DNA from: Alopecurus myosuroides
Lineage: Eukaryota > Streptophyta > Magnoliopsida > Poales > Poaceae
Direction of reading: 5' to 3'
Assembly (NCBI GenBank): GCA_028641055.1
Contig: CM054062.1
Location: forward strand, 237,410,376-237,474,375
Length of the DNA: 64,000 nt
The translations under genes and the position numbers were made by a program. A model generated the notes under the pieces. It had not been told where the DNA came from. It searched no databases and saw only the letters and a program-made list of their open reading frames with translations. Shown here in pieces: positions 32,707 through 43,110 of the stretch (positions are counted from its first letter, which is position 1; the number at the start of each line of letters is the position of its first letter).

Positions 32707-35700
32707 ATGGCTCCCAAGCGACAAGGAAAACAACCGGCTCCGACGAGGACCACCCAAACCATATCTGCCAACTGGGGGCGTTCCACAACCACCAAAGCCA
32801 AATTGGACGAGCTAGCCGAATTAGGAACCCTCCCTTCCCAAAAAGACATCCACTGGAGGGTCCCGGGTAATGAGACTCGTCCCACCCCCGAAGAAAACGA
32901 GGTAATCTGCTTTGTTGACCACGTGACCCGGGGATTTCGTCCTCCGGGTCATCCTTTCTTTAGGGAGGTCTTAGATCATTATGGACTCCGGGTGTTCGAC
33001 ATAGGGCCTAACTCCATGTTAAACATTACCCACTTTATTGTTCTATCTGAGTCGTACTTGTGCATGCCACCGAGTCTGACTCTTTTCATTGAGTTATTCC
33101 AGTGCAAGCCGTGCCGCGAAAGCGGCGACGGAGCGCTTCTCACTTGCGGCGGGGTATCCATCCAACGCCGTAAGAATTCTTTGATGCCAACCCTCAACCT
33201 GCACTCCCACGTTAAACATTGGCAGCTATCCTTCTTTTACTGCCACGATACCTCCCCCGACAGCGAAAAGAAGCTGCCGGGTTACTCAGAGGCCCCCCTC
33301 AAGCTCTCCGAGTCTTTCAATGCCTTCGCATCAGACTCAGACAGGGAGGCAATCCTTCCTTCGCTAGCCAAGATAGCCATTCTCTCAGCCTAGGGCCTCC
33401 TAGGGCTCAATTTAATAAAAACTTGGGTCGATTTCCGAATCCAACCTAATTCCGTTCGCGCCAAATTGATGTGCGAGTATTCGGGGCACACCACAGACGC
33501 GCTCCGCTACTCCACCAAAAGCTTTGCGACCGGTGATACTATAAAGACTATCAAAGGCTTCTTGGCGGAGAAACTGGAGGCGATAAAGGGCATCGCCGGG
33601 TTACCTCCGTTTACCCGGGAAAATCCAGCTCCAGCGGTAATACCCGGCGCTCATAGCTTGTTTCCACATTTCAACTCGATACTGCTTCTAAGCCTTTAAT
33701 CTTATCTTTTTACCTTAGGCTGATGACCCTTTCTGGAGAGTTGAACCACTCCCCCCCTCCAGAGACCCGGAAGAGGAGGACGAGGCGACTGACGATAGTG
33801 AAGGTATTCACTCAGGACCTGCGTATTTTTACTTGCATTACTTTCCTCTCGTCTGTCTTTTTTCCAATGAATGCACACCCGGTTCGCAGGGCTAGAGGAC
33901 GAGGGTGGAAACAATGAAGACGACCCGGAGAGAACCGAGTCTGACCCAGAGGCAACAGTCGGGGCCAAGAGGAAAGGCAGGGGGACAGTGTCCAAGGTTC
34001 CTTTTTCCTCATTATCCTCTGAACCTTACTCCTTTGACGTCATGCGACGACTTAACCATCAATTATCAAATTCATCATGCTTGAAGGATTCCTTCCCAGC
34101 CAAGCGCAGGGTAACTCGGGGCTCCCCAGGTGAAGATCCACTTAACCCGGGCATCTCCGCCCCCTCGGTCCCTCGTGGCGGTGCTCCTCCATCTCGTTCT
34201 TCCAACTCTCCTCAGCGCCACCCTTCTCCTAACCATCCACGTGCCGGGCAATTCCGGGTTCCACTAGTGGTTCCTGCGAATACCTCGTCTGCTTCCAGTG
34301 GCGAGCTCCCACCGGTTTACACCGTAAATGTCGGGTAAGTTTTTGCCCTACTATTTCTTTTTGCATCTAGCGAACTTTCATCCAAGCCGCCGTCATCATT
34401 AATAACTGTCTTTTTTCATCTTTCTTTCCTCGCTCAGGTCACCGTCAGTGACCCGGAGAACACAGAAACGGATAACCTCCAGGTGGAGAAGCCGATTGAC
34501 GACGCAGACGCCGCAACTGGTGGTGATGCGGCCACTAACCGGGAACAAGGCCCTCTGAACAATCCACTTTCCCAAACCGTTGGATCTCCTTCCTTATCGG
34601 AACCGGTAGACGAAGAGATAGAAATTCTAGATACAAGGATGAGCCCTCCCAACCCGGACACTCAGACTGTCCGGGTCTCCACTCCAAATGCAAGGAGAAC
34701 CCCCCTACCAGATGATCAAGCTGCCGGCTCTTCCGGGACTCGCTCCGAGGAGTTAACTTTTGCCCAGATGCTAGAAACCCTGCGCGCCTTAAGGGCTAAC
34801 GAGGAAAACATCTTGGGGTCTTTAATAACCAAACACGAGGTAAGTTCGATTAATGTTGCTTGTACCTTTGTCCAGTCCCCAAGTTCCGAGGGAGTTCATT
34901 CATGACTTGCTCGGTACTTTTATTATACCAATGACTGATAACTGTGCTCTACTACCTGACTAATGCTTTTTTAACATCCATGCAGTCTTTCGTGACTCAA
35001 TACGAGGAGAAACTTGCGGACGCCGCCAAGCTAGTTGAAAAGGAGATATCTTTACGTGAAGCAGCCGAGGCTGAAGCCAGGAGGAATAGACAATTAATGA
35101 AGAAGTACCGAAGAAGGTCTCACCAAGCCGAAGATGACCTGACAAGCCTTTCCGTCGAAATATCTGACACCTATCGTTCTTTGCTTGGTATGCTTCCTTC
35201 TCCGGTTTTATCCTTTTGACAAACAGCAAAAGTTTTCCGACTTATATCTTCATTTTACTTCAGGCCCGGACGAAGCCATGCCGGATGAAGATGACATTGC
35301 CAAGCTGAAAACCATAAAGAGTGCTATCCGGCAGCTATGTGCCGGGACCAGATGGATCCTTGACGAGTTACGGTGTCCGGGTAGAGGACATGTTGACCTG
35401 AAGAGGCTGTTGGACGCCCTATCCACTATTCCCGAGTGGATTCGGCACTGGAAGCGCTCATCTTGCCGGGTTGGAGTGACCCGGGGGCTTGCACTTGCGA
35501 AAGCTTATCTCCCCAAGCTCGAGTTAGCGAAGCTTATGGGCGGCTTCCCAGAGTTCAAGCTTAACGGATCCAAGTTTTCAGTAAAGGATTTCCAGGCCGT
35601 CCAGAAGGAGGTCCGTTACCCGGCCAGCGTAATTGCTGATGAACTGGATGTTAACATACTTGTTCCAGCATATGATTCTGCCGATAAAGTAATTAAGTCG

Positions 35701-35913
35701 GATCTTCCTGAGCCGTATGACATGCTGGCTCGGTGGAAGGAGGAAGCTGCTGCGATAAGGACGGAGGCTGCCGAGAAACAAGCTGAAGCCGGCTCTGCTC
35801 CTGCTGCCTCAACATCAGTCGTTCCGCCCCCTGCAGGGGCTGGCGTCGCCGATCCGGGTGTTGCTGCTACCACTAATGATGGCAAGGGTAAGGCCAAGAT
35901 GGGCGCCGAGTGA
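32707..35913 (+). CDS. Antisense, multi-exon gene of the Tat-type element; transposase_28-like protein (one in-frame stop)
   Basis: Six coding exons can be read: 32707-33636, 33719-33803, 33890-34334, 34449-34839, 34986-35187, 35264-35913. Each junction has GT...AG, most with GTAAG-type donors and pyrimidine-rich acceptors, and the phases (0,1,2,0,1) fit throughout; the total is 2703 nt, 901 codons. Exon 1 holds a domain like Pfam 'putative gypsy type transposon' (FFREVLDHYGLRVFDIGPNS, LNITHFIVLSESYL, NLHSHVKHWQLSFFY). Exons 2-4 are acidic, proline/serine-rich and likely disordered; exon 5 is a coiled coil (EEKLADAAKLVEKEIS); exon 6 is mixed helix with an alanine-rich tail. One TAG at 33391-33393 interrupts exon 1. 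For junction 3 an alternative (GTAAAT donor at 34324, acceptor at 34437) also keeps frame. Function unknown. Confidence 0.65.
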
Positions 35914-36974
35914 TATATGGTTTCCAATGCCTCTTCTTAAGCGTCAGTCGGTCGACATACTTTTTGAAACAGTCATTTTTTAGGCGGTGCGCCTGTGCAC
36001 CTTTGATATTTTTTCACCAGTATTTTGTAATGCACACTAAGGCCTTGATATACTCGATGCCTGTTCCGACCTTTTTAAGTTTAAGCTCATCTGCTCTCGA
36101 TATCTGGTTTTATTTATTGCTCCTTTTGTGAAAACTCAATTTCCGGGTCTCATGGGTATTGACAAGCGGATTTTGCTTCGAAGTCCCCAAGTCCCCAAGA
36201 CTCGGATATTTGGATTTTTGCAACTATACCAGTAAGCCAGTTCTTTTCAAGATTTCAAGCTACCGGGCCCGGATTGCCGAGCCTAGGACACTTGATCTTG
36301 AAAAGGGGACAAAATGCTTACTGCCATTTTCACAAAGATCCATGAGTTGTTTCACATCGGTTTTGAAGTTATGCTTAATAGTCATTGAGTTTCCAGCTAT
36401 TCAGCCTTGTACTCTGCATAACTTGTGGTTTAGATGACCCTTTTGACTGTCTTGTACTGTAAGCCGGCTTTCGCGTGGATACCATGTTGTTACATCAATA
36501 CGAAGACGTAGCCAGCCAATTCCCGTCGGGTTTCATGACTAACTGCCCTCGTAAGCGAACAAATCATGCCACTTTAATGCGACTCACATCGAGCTTAAGT
36601 AAGAGCAGCCAAGAAATTTGGACTTCTTTGTCCGGTTATAAGATTGTAGCCGTACTCGTTTGCGAGTAATCGGCCCTTATAACTCATAGGCATCATGGCC
36701 GGGTCTTTGAGTTTGTAACTGTGCTATTTAAGCGACCAGCCCCCAAGACCTAGATATACGCATCGTATACATAACCTGATAACAACTATCTCTTTTCTTG
36801 ATATCCATCTCTTTACTTGATATGAAAAACTGATAACAACCATCTCTTTTCTTGATAACCATCTCTTTACTTGATATGAAAAATGTAGGTCAGCAAGCCG
36901 CCTCATTAAAAACCCGTCCAGTCCCCAAAGGTGCCCTGGATAGGAAAAGAGTACGTCAGAAAGCCTGCTGCCTA
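35914..36974. other. Non-coding interval between antisense gene and pol
   Basis: About 1 kb with no supported gene, where the antisense gene and pol end tail to tail. It would hold the antisense gene's 3' UTR. A 54-bp direct repeat lies near its right end. Confidence 0.6.
36778..36885. repeat. 54-bp tandem duplication
   Basis: Two adjacent copies (start 36778 and 36832) beginning GATAACAACYATCTC and ending TTGATATGAAAAA, with about three mismatches. Confidence 0.85.
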
Positions 36975-39900
36975 TTACATCGTGCAATTCCACTTGCCAA
37001 TATAGTCTTTACTAAGTATAATACGGACGCAGCTGAGCCACGTTCCATGGTCTATCTCTTTCTTGCATAGATGAAGTGGTGTGTGCGGTGCATTGACTGT
37101 AGCCGACTCTTCCCTTGCATCTATCAAATAATATGATCCGTTATGTAGGCTCCGGCTTATGATAAATGGTCCTTCCCATGGTGGTGATAATTTGTGTTTT
37201 CCTTCGTTTGACTGTACCAGACGCAGAACCAAGTCTCCTTCCTGGAATACCCGGGTCTTCACACGCCGGCTATGATACCTCCGTAGATCTTGCTGATATA
37301 TGGCTGATCTTTCCAGGGCTTGTTCTCTTTGCTCTTCTAACATATCTACGGCGTCCTGCCGGGTTTTTTCGTTCTCTACTTCGACGTAAGCTGATACTCT
37401 AGGCGAATCGTGAATAATATCACTTGGTAACACTGCTTCCGCACCATAGACCATGAAGAAGGGTGTCATCTGAGTGGATCTGTTAGGTGTAGTGTTGATA
37501 CCCCAAACCACAGAAGGAAGTTCCTCGACCCATGCACCAGCGGCCCTGACACAGGGAACTCGCAATCGTGGTTTTAATCCGCGAAGCAATTCTTGGTTTG
37601 CCCTCTCCACTTGTCCATTGGCCTGGGGATGAGCCACCGATGCCACATCGAGCCGGATTCCATTGTTGCCACAAAACTTCTCCATCTCACCAAGGGACAT
37701 GTTGGTTCCATTGTCGGTAATTATGCTGTGGGGGTACCCAAACCGGTAGATAATCCTTTTCAGGAACTTGACTGTTGTAGCTGCTTCGCAATTAGTAACT
37801 GGCATAACCTCAACCCACTTGGTAAACTTATCAATGGCCACCAAAAGATGTGTTTTCTTGCATGGTGACATATGGAAGGGGCCAACCATGTCCATACCCC
37901 AGACGGCAAACGGCCAAGTTAACGGGATAGTCCGCAACTCCATAGCCGGCACATGGGTTTGGCGAGCGTACCTTTGACATCCGTCACACCTTGCTACCAA
38001 TCGCTCCGCATCCGTTAGGGCCGTGAGCCAGAAAAACCCGTGTCGATAAGCTTTAGCCACAAGAGACCTTGTGGACGCATGATGTCCACAGTCGCCTTCA
38101 TGGATTTCCTTGAGAATCTGTCTGCCTTCTTCCGGCGCTACGCAGCGCAAAAAGACTCCTGCTGCACTTCTTTTGTACAATTCCCCATTAATGATAGAGT
38201 ACCCCTTTGCTCGCCTCAAAATTTTCCTTGCTAATACCTCCTGTTGTGGTAACTCGCCTCGTGATAGGTAGGCCAAAAACGGTTCTGTCCACTCGGGAAT
38301 AGTACGTACAGTGGCTACGAGCCCTGAATCCGAGTCTTGATTTGCCAATTCCTCCTCTGACTCGATTTTAACTGATGGTCGCCATAATTCGTCCAGGAAA
38401 ACGTTAGGTGGAACCGGCTCTCTGCGCGAGCCGAGTCTGGCGAGGGCGTCGGCTGCCTCGTTCTTTCTTCTGTCTATATGCTCCACCTCATACCCGGAAA
38501 AACATCCTGCTACCCTATCAACTTCCCTGCGGTATGCCGCCATAGTTGCGTCCTTTCTATCCCACGTTCCTGACACCTGCTGTACCACAAGGTCCGAATC
38601 TCCGAAGCACCGTATCCTCTTGATGTTCATCTCTTTGGCTACCTTTAAGCCATGCAATAGGGCCTCATACTCGGCCACATTGTTGGAACAGTCGAAGTGA
38701 ATTTGTAGCACGTAACTCAATTTGTCCCCTTTGGGTGATGTTAGCACCACCCCAGCTCCTGATCCCTCGTACTGCTTTGATCCGTCGAAGTGCATGATCC
38801 ATGACTCGGAATTTGGAACCGTTGCAGCCATGCCTGTATGTGTCCAGTCGTTAACGAAATCAACTAAAGCTTGAGACTTGATTGCTGACCTGGGTTCGTA
38901 GTTGATATGATAATCCCCCATCTCTATCGCCCATTTGGCTATTCTTCCCGTCGCGTCCGAGTTTCTGATGATATCCGACATTGGTATTGAACTAACCACT
39001 GTTATCGGATGCTCTTGGAAATACGGCTTCAACTTCCGGCTAGCCATAAAGACCCCGAATACCAACTTTTGCCAATGCGGATAGCGCTGCTTTGCTTCTG
39101 ATAATACCTCACTGACGTAATAAACCGGCCTCTGAACCGGGTAACCTTTCCCGTCCTCTTTGCGTTCCACGACAACCACTGCGCTAACGGCTCGGGGGCC
39201 AGCTGCCACGTATAGCAACATAGGCTCTTTAGGACCCGGCGCCGCTAGTACTGGTGCTTCAGATAATTGCTTCTTTAGTGCTTCAAACGCTTCATCTGCC
39301 TCTTCGTCCCATACGAATTTATCCGATTTCCGCAAGAGCCGATACAAGGGTATTGCTTTTTCTCCGAGTCTAGATATGTATCGGCTCAAGGCTGCTACAC
39401 AGCCCGTGAGCTTTTGAACATGCTTCAAGTTTTCCGGCTTTTTCAAACTCTGGATTGCCTTGATTTTATCTGGATTTGCCTCAATTCCTCTCTCGGAAAC
39501 TATGAAGCCGAGTAATTTCCCAGCTGGAACTCCGAACACGCACTTCGTTGGATTAAGCTTCATCTGGTACCTCCTCAGGTTTTTGAATGTCTCCTTTAGA
39601 TCATCGATAAATGTCTCCGCCTTCCTAGTCTTGATGACCACGTCATCCACATAAGCATGGACGTTACGTCCGATTTGGTCCTCAAAGCACTTTTGAATAC
39701 ACCGTTGGTAAGTTGCGCCAGCGTTCTTCAACCCAAACGTCATAGTTTTATAACAAAAGGCCCCAAACGGGGTTATGAATGATGTTTTCTCCCAATCCTC
39801 CCTTTTGAGCTTAATCTGATGATACCCGGAATATGCATCCAGGAAGCATAACAGATCGCTTCCAGCTACTGCGTCTATAATCTGATCTATCCTTGGGAGC

Positions 39901-40889
39901 GCGAACGGATCCTTTGGGCAATGCTTGTTGAGACTAGTGAAGTCAATGCACATCCTCCACTCGTTGGTCTTTTTCATCACCAAAACCGGGTTAGCCAACC
40001 AATCCGGGTGAAATACTTCCATGATAAAGCCGGCTGCCAATAGCCGAGCGATCTCTTCGCCTATAGCTTTCCTTCTTTCCTCATTCATTTTCCTCAAACC
40101 TTGTTTCACGGGCCTGGACTTGGGATCCACATGCAAACTGTGCTCAGCCAATTCTGTAGGGATACCCGGCATGTCGCTAGGTGTCCAGGCAAACACATCT
40201 GCATTCGAGCGAATGAACTCCACGAGCGCTCCCTCCTGCTCTTTTCCCAGGTTAGACCCTATGGTAAACTGCTTAGTAGAATCCCCTTCGACAAAATCTA
40301 TCTTCTTGGTGTCTTGCGCTGCCTTGAATTTTGCTCTCTCATCCTCAGTATTCGGCTTTTTCAAGGCTGTTCTATCGTCCGGATTTACTTGAGACCGGTA
40401 ATATTCGAGCTCTTCCTTCCTGCATGCCTGCTCGGCCATGACTGAATCTCCTTCGTCGCACTCGGCCGCTATATCCCGGTTCCCATGTATAGTGATGGTC
40501 CGTTTAGGACCCGGGATTTTCAGCTGCAAATACACGTAGCACGGCCTAGCCATGAATTGGGCGTAAGCCGGCCTCCCCAACAGCGCGTGGTAAGGACTGC
40601 GCAACTTGACCACCTCGAACGTGAGCCACTCCACTCGATAATTATCCGTCGATTCCCCAAAATCAACTTCCAAGGTGATCCTTCCCTCGGGGCTCGCCGA
40701 GTGACCCGGTACGATCCCGTGAAAGATTGTCGAACTTTTCTGCAGCTGGGACTCTTTGAGACTCATCCGTAAGAAGGTCTCCCAATAAAGGATGTTGATG
40801 CTACTTCCACCGTCCATCAGGACCTTCTTCAGCTCGTAACCATTAACCTGTGGAGCAACCACCAACGCCAAGACTCCTGGACGCTCCAC
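36975..40889 (-). CDS. Tat-type pol: protease, RT, RNase H, second RNase H, integrase
   Basis: 1304 codons without a stop; the first codon at 40889 is GTG, so translation must enter from upstream. Order: protease near residue 27 (LMDGGSSINILY), RT (WRMCIDFTSLNKHCPKD, FLDAYSGYHQIKL, catalytic AYVDDVVIKTR), RNase H (PMLLYVAAGPRAVSAVVV..., with the usual catalytic acidic residue not evident), a second RNase H-like domain (MHFDGSKQYEGSGAG, NNVAEYEALLHGL, GDSDLVVQQVSG), then integrase (CGHHASTRSLVAKAYRHGFF, CDGCQRYARQ, WGMDMVGPF, ITDNGTNMS, HPQANGQVERAN). This double RNase H layout is typical of Tat elements. The intact frame fits the near-identical LTRs. Confidence 0.93.
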   Translation of the reverse strand: MERPGVLALVVAPQVNGYELKKVLMDGGSSINILYWETFLRMSLKESQLQKSSTIFHGIVPGHSASPEGRITLEVDFGESTDNYRVEWLTFEVVKLRSPYHALLGRPAYAQFMARPCYVYLQLKIPGPKRTITIHGNRDIAAECDEGDSVMAEQACRKEELEYYRSQVNPDDRTALKKPNTEDERAKFKAAQDTKKIDFVEGDSTKQFTIGSNLGKEQEGALVEFIRSNADVFAWTPSDMPGIPTELAEHSLHVDPKSRPVKQGLRKMNEERRKAIGEEIARLLAAGFIMEVFHPDWLANPVLVMKKTNEWRMCIDFTSLNKHCPKDPFALPRIDQIIDAVAGSDLLCFLDAYSGYHQIKLKREDWEKTSFITPFGAFCYKTMTFGLKNAGATYQRCIQKCFEDQIGRNVHAYVDDVVIKTRKAETFIDDLKETFKNLRRYQMKLNPTKCVFGVPAGKLLGFIVSERGIEANPDKIKAIQSLKKPENLKHVQKLTGCVAALSRYISRLGEKAIPLYRLLRKSDKFVWDEEADEAFEALKKQLSEAPVLAAPGPKEPMLLYVAAGPRAVSAVVVVERKEDGKGYPVQRPVYYVSEVLSEAKQRYPHWQKLVFGVFMASRKLKPYFQEHPITVVSSIPMSDIIRNSDATGRIAKWAIEMGDYHINYEPRSAIKSQALVDFVNDWTHTGMAATVPNSESWIMHFDGSKQYEGSGAGVVLTSPKGDKLSYVLQIHFDCSNNVAEYEALLHGLKVAKEMNIKRIRCFGDSDLVVQQVSGTWDRKDATMAAYRREVDRVAGCFSGYEVEHIDRRKNEAADALARLGSRREPVPPNVFLDELWRPSVKIESEEELANQDSDSGLVATVRTIPEWTEPFLAYLSRGELPQQEVLARKILRRAKGYSIINGELYKRSAAGVFLRCVAPEEGRQILKEIHEGDCGHHASTRSLVAKAYRHGFFWLTALTDAERLVARCDGCQRYARQTHVPAMELRTIPLTWPFAVWGMDMVGPFHMSPCKKTHLLVAIDKFTKWVEVMPVTNCEAATTVKFLKRIIYRFGYPHSIITDNGTNMSLGEMEKFCGNNGIRLDVASVAHPQANGQVERANQELLRGLKPRLRVPCVRAAGAWVEELPSVVWGINTTPNRSTQMTPFFMVYGAEAVLPSDIIHDSPRVSAYVEVENEKTRQDAVDMLEEQREQALERSAIYQQDLRRYHSRRVKTRVFQEGDLVLRLVQSNEGKHKLSPPWEGPFIISRSLHNGSYYLIDAREESATVNAPHTPLHLCKKEIDHGTWLSCVRIILSKDYIGKWNCTM

Positions 40890-41267
40890 TTTTCCGGATG
40901 ATCTCTTCTACTCCACGTTATCTCTTGTTCTGCCCATCTAAGATATCCCGGCGCGGCTGATGAAACCGAATTTGCCGCTTGCTTTGATGTCTCTTTGTTC
41001 CTGCTAGAAGTTCCTGTAGTATGCACATGATATTGTCCTTTTAAGTTAGTCGTTCGTACCATGCCGACGAAGATGTTGATCCGGCCAATCGTCAATATAA
41101 ATCCGGACTCGAGGTGATCCGATTCTGGCCCCCAGCCGGAATCGTCCACCAACTTTTCTTCTTCGTGGTCGATGTAGATTTCGCCAATGACAAGATTCTC
41201 CATGTCCTTCCGAGCTTCTCCCGTGATGTAAACACCTTTGGACGCAGGCCCCACGGTGGGCGCCAAC
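40890..41267 (-). pseudogene. Gag remnant of the Tat-type element
   Basis: An ORF (40829-41392) begins inside the 5' LTR, reads through the primer site (as QLAPTVGPAS) and continues about 125 codons, ending in SRRDHPEK next to the protease. The capsid and zinc-knuckle regions seen in the related element at 60475-61690 are absent. One base is missing near 40889 relative to the pol frame. The internal deletion makes the copy dependent on gag from elsewhere. Confidence 0.7.
41248..41265 (-). other. Primer-binding site of the Tat-type element
   Basis: Minus TGGCGCCCACCGTGGGGC, two bases inside the 5' LTR. The matching tRNA was not identified. The same position in the second Tat-type element reads almost identically (58850-58868). 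Confidence 0.75.
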
Positions 41268-41747
41268 TGTCGTGGGATAATCACGGCAGATGTTACCAGG
41301 GGTAACTGATCTTGGGGCAAGTCGACACAGGCGTTCGGGAGAGGGTTTAGTTCAAGAGAAGACATGGTACAACTTGATCTGACAGCCGGCAATCGAAGTC
41401 GCCGGATCTCTATTCTCGATACAATAACTCGATTAGGGTTTACACTGGATACTCGATATCACACGATCTTGCTAGGGTTCTTAGATCTCTCTGCAAAACT
41501 ATACCTGAGGGTCGGTTTATAAAGCACCCGTACCCCCTAACTTATTCGGCAAGGCATATTCCGGATCCTACATGAACACGGCGCACTAACCATAACTTTC
41601 CTTTACAATAGCCCATAACCCGGGCCGTTAAGCCCACAAGTTTGGGCCTCCACAAGCTTCTTCATTCTTAGTCGAATCCTGCACGCCATCCTTCGGGCCG
41701 GGTTATTTCCTCAGAGCTTGGCATACCGGGTTAGCATCCCCCTGTCA
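41268..41747 (-). repeat. 5' LTR of the Tat-type element
   Basis: 480 bp; I saw one difference from the left LTR (GTTTAGT versus GTTTAGC). TATA-like minus TTTATAAACC at about 41515-41524. Followed by the duplication GCCGC (41748-41752). Confidence 0.93.
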
Positions 41748-42869
41748 GCCGCTGCCCTCCTCCAGCTCGAGCGCCGCCTCTCCCTCCCATCTCCGGCCGC
41801 CTCCTCCTAGCTCCTCCTCCACCTCGCCTCGCCGCTGCACCTCCCCGCGAAAGGGCGACTCCGTCCAAGAAGGGAGCTTTCCCCCGCGGCTGCTGAAGGT
41901 CGCCCCCGTCCCCGTGGACCACGAATCTTCTCCGGCCGCCGGCTTCCCTCCTCGATCCGGCCACCATGCCTCTTCTCCGACCTGTGGCTGCTCCCCTGGA
42001 TGTCGACCGCGGCGTCCTGATTCCCACGGTCGGTGGTGGCCGTTGCCTCCTCGACACTCCCCACGCTGATGGAGCTAGGCCGGCAGCGCAGAAGTGGAGG
42101 AGGGGGATGGGCCTGGACGTGGAAGGGGAGGTGCTGGACGGCCTGGACCCTGGAGTCCAACAAGATTGACGAGCAGGTCATCAGGACCTCCTGCTGCTCG
42201 CCGCCTGCCGATGACCGCGGCCGGCGGTAGGATCTCACCATGCGCAGAACGGCGGCAGTGGGGCAGAGATGCTGGCCGCCTTCCGGAAGCTGCTGCCGCT
42301 GGCGAAGTCCTCGGCCTGCTGCTGTGGGCCAAGACTCCCTCCCGCTGGTGCCGCCGACATCCCAAATCTGCAGCTGCCTGTGTGCCGGCAACAAGGAGAA
42401 GGCCCGCGGCCGTCCTCCGTCCCGCCGTGGCCGCCGCCCGCAGCCGGCCGCCTCCTCCACCTTGCCCTCCTCCGTTCCGGCCGCCGGCAGCCGGCGCCGC
42501 TGCGGCTCCCTGCCGTCCCCGCCTCCATGGTGCTGCCTCCACCCGGACGTGCTCGTGCACGACTCCCCGGTGGTACTTGTTGCGGTGGCGTGCTTTGTGT
42601 TGTTGACCAAGCCTCCATCGAGAGTGATTACCGAACGTCCCCGGCAAGATCCACTTCCGTTGATGTTTCTGCTCGTGTATGCGACCGCGTCCATGTTGGT
42701 GTCACGGTGCCGTCGTGCTTTGCCGCCTCCATTCGTGTTCGCGGCCGTGCCAAGTTTCTCGTTGTGGTGGATTCGCCAAGCCCGCCAAGATCGTCATCGA
42801 TTCCCACATCTTTGGATCGCCAAGTACCGCCACGACGACGATGACCATGTGTTGTGACTACCTCTACTT

Positions 42870-43110
42870 CGGAACCTGAGAACAACTACTTCCTCGACGA
42901 CACGAGAACGTCTACTTCCACTACCCCTCGACATTGAAGGTTATGTTGCATTCGCCCACGACTACTACGACTACATCGACTCCTGGCGTTGAACGACTAC
43001 TTCGACGACGACGATCGTGTGGTTCGAGAACGACTACTTCCTCTACGGCGTGAATGACTACCTCCACGACGATGACCCTGGAACGACTACGTCCTCTACT
43101 TCCTCCTCCC
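42870..43110. repeat. Degenerate ACGACTAC-type repeats in the solo LTR
   Basis: Irregular copies of a CGACTACTTCCTC / ACGACTAC(G/C) motif, spaced 15-40 bases, in the CpG-rich core of the LTR. No gene supported. Confidence 0.5.

Larger units (their letters stand above)
31113..41747 (-). mobile_element. Tat/Retand-type Ty3/Gypsy element, gag-deleted, with antisense gene
   Basis: A 10.6-kb minus-strand element with 480-bp LTRs that differ at one position by eye, a primer site reading TGGCGCCCACCGTGGGGC, a long uninterrupted pol with two RNase H-like domains, and a plus-strand gene between pol and the 3' LTR. Dual RNase H and extra antisense ORFs are known traits of the Tat lineage. Gag is reduced to an N-terminal remnant of about 125 codons fused to the protease region. 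It is the youngest and innermost insertion of the nest. Confidence 0.9.

Noticed and set aside
40889..40889. Start codon of the 1304-codon Tat pol frame
   Set aside because: The codon is GTG and the protease continues a gag frame upstream; there is no evidence of initiation here.
41807..42694. Long minus-strand ORF (295 codons) and overlapping ORFs on both strands in the solo LTR
   Set aside because: They occur in CpG-rich DNA open in several frames at once, are low-complexity (R, G, A, P), and lie within an LTR.
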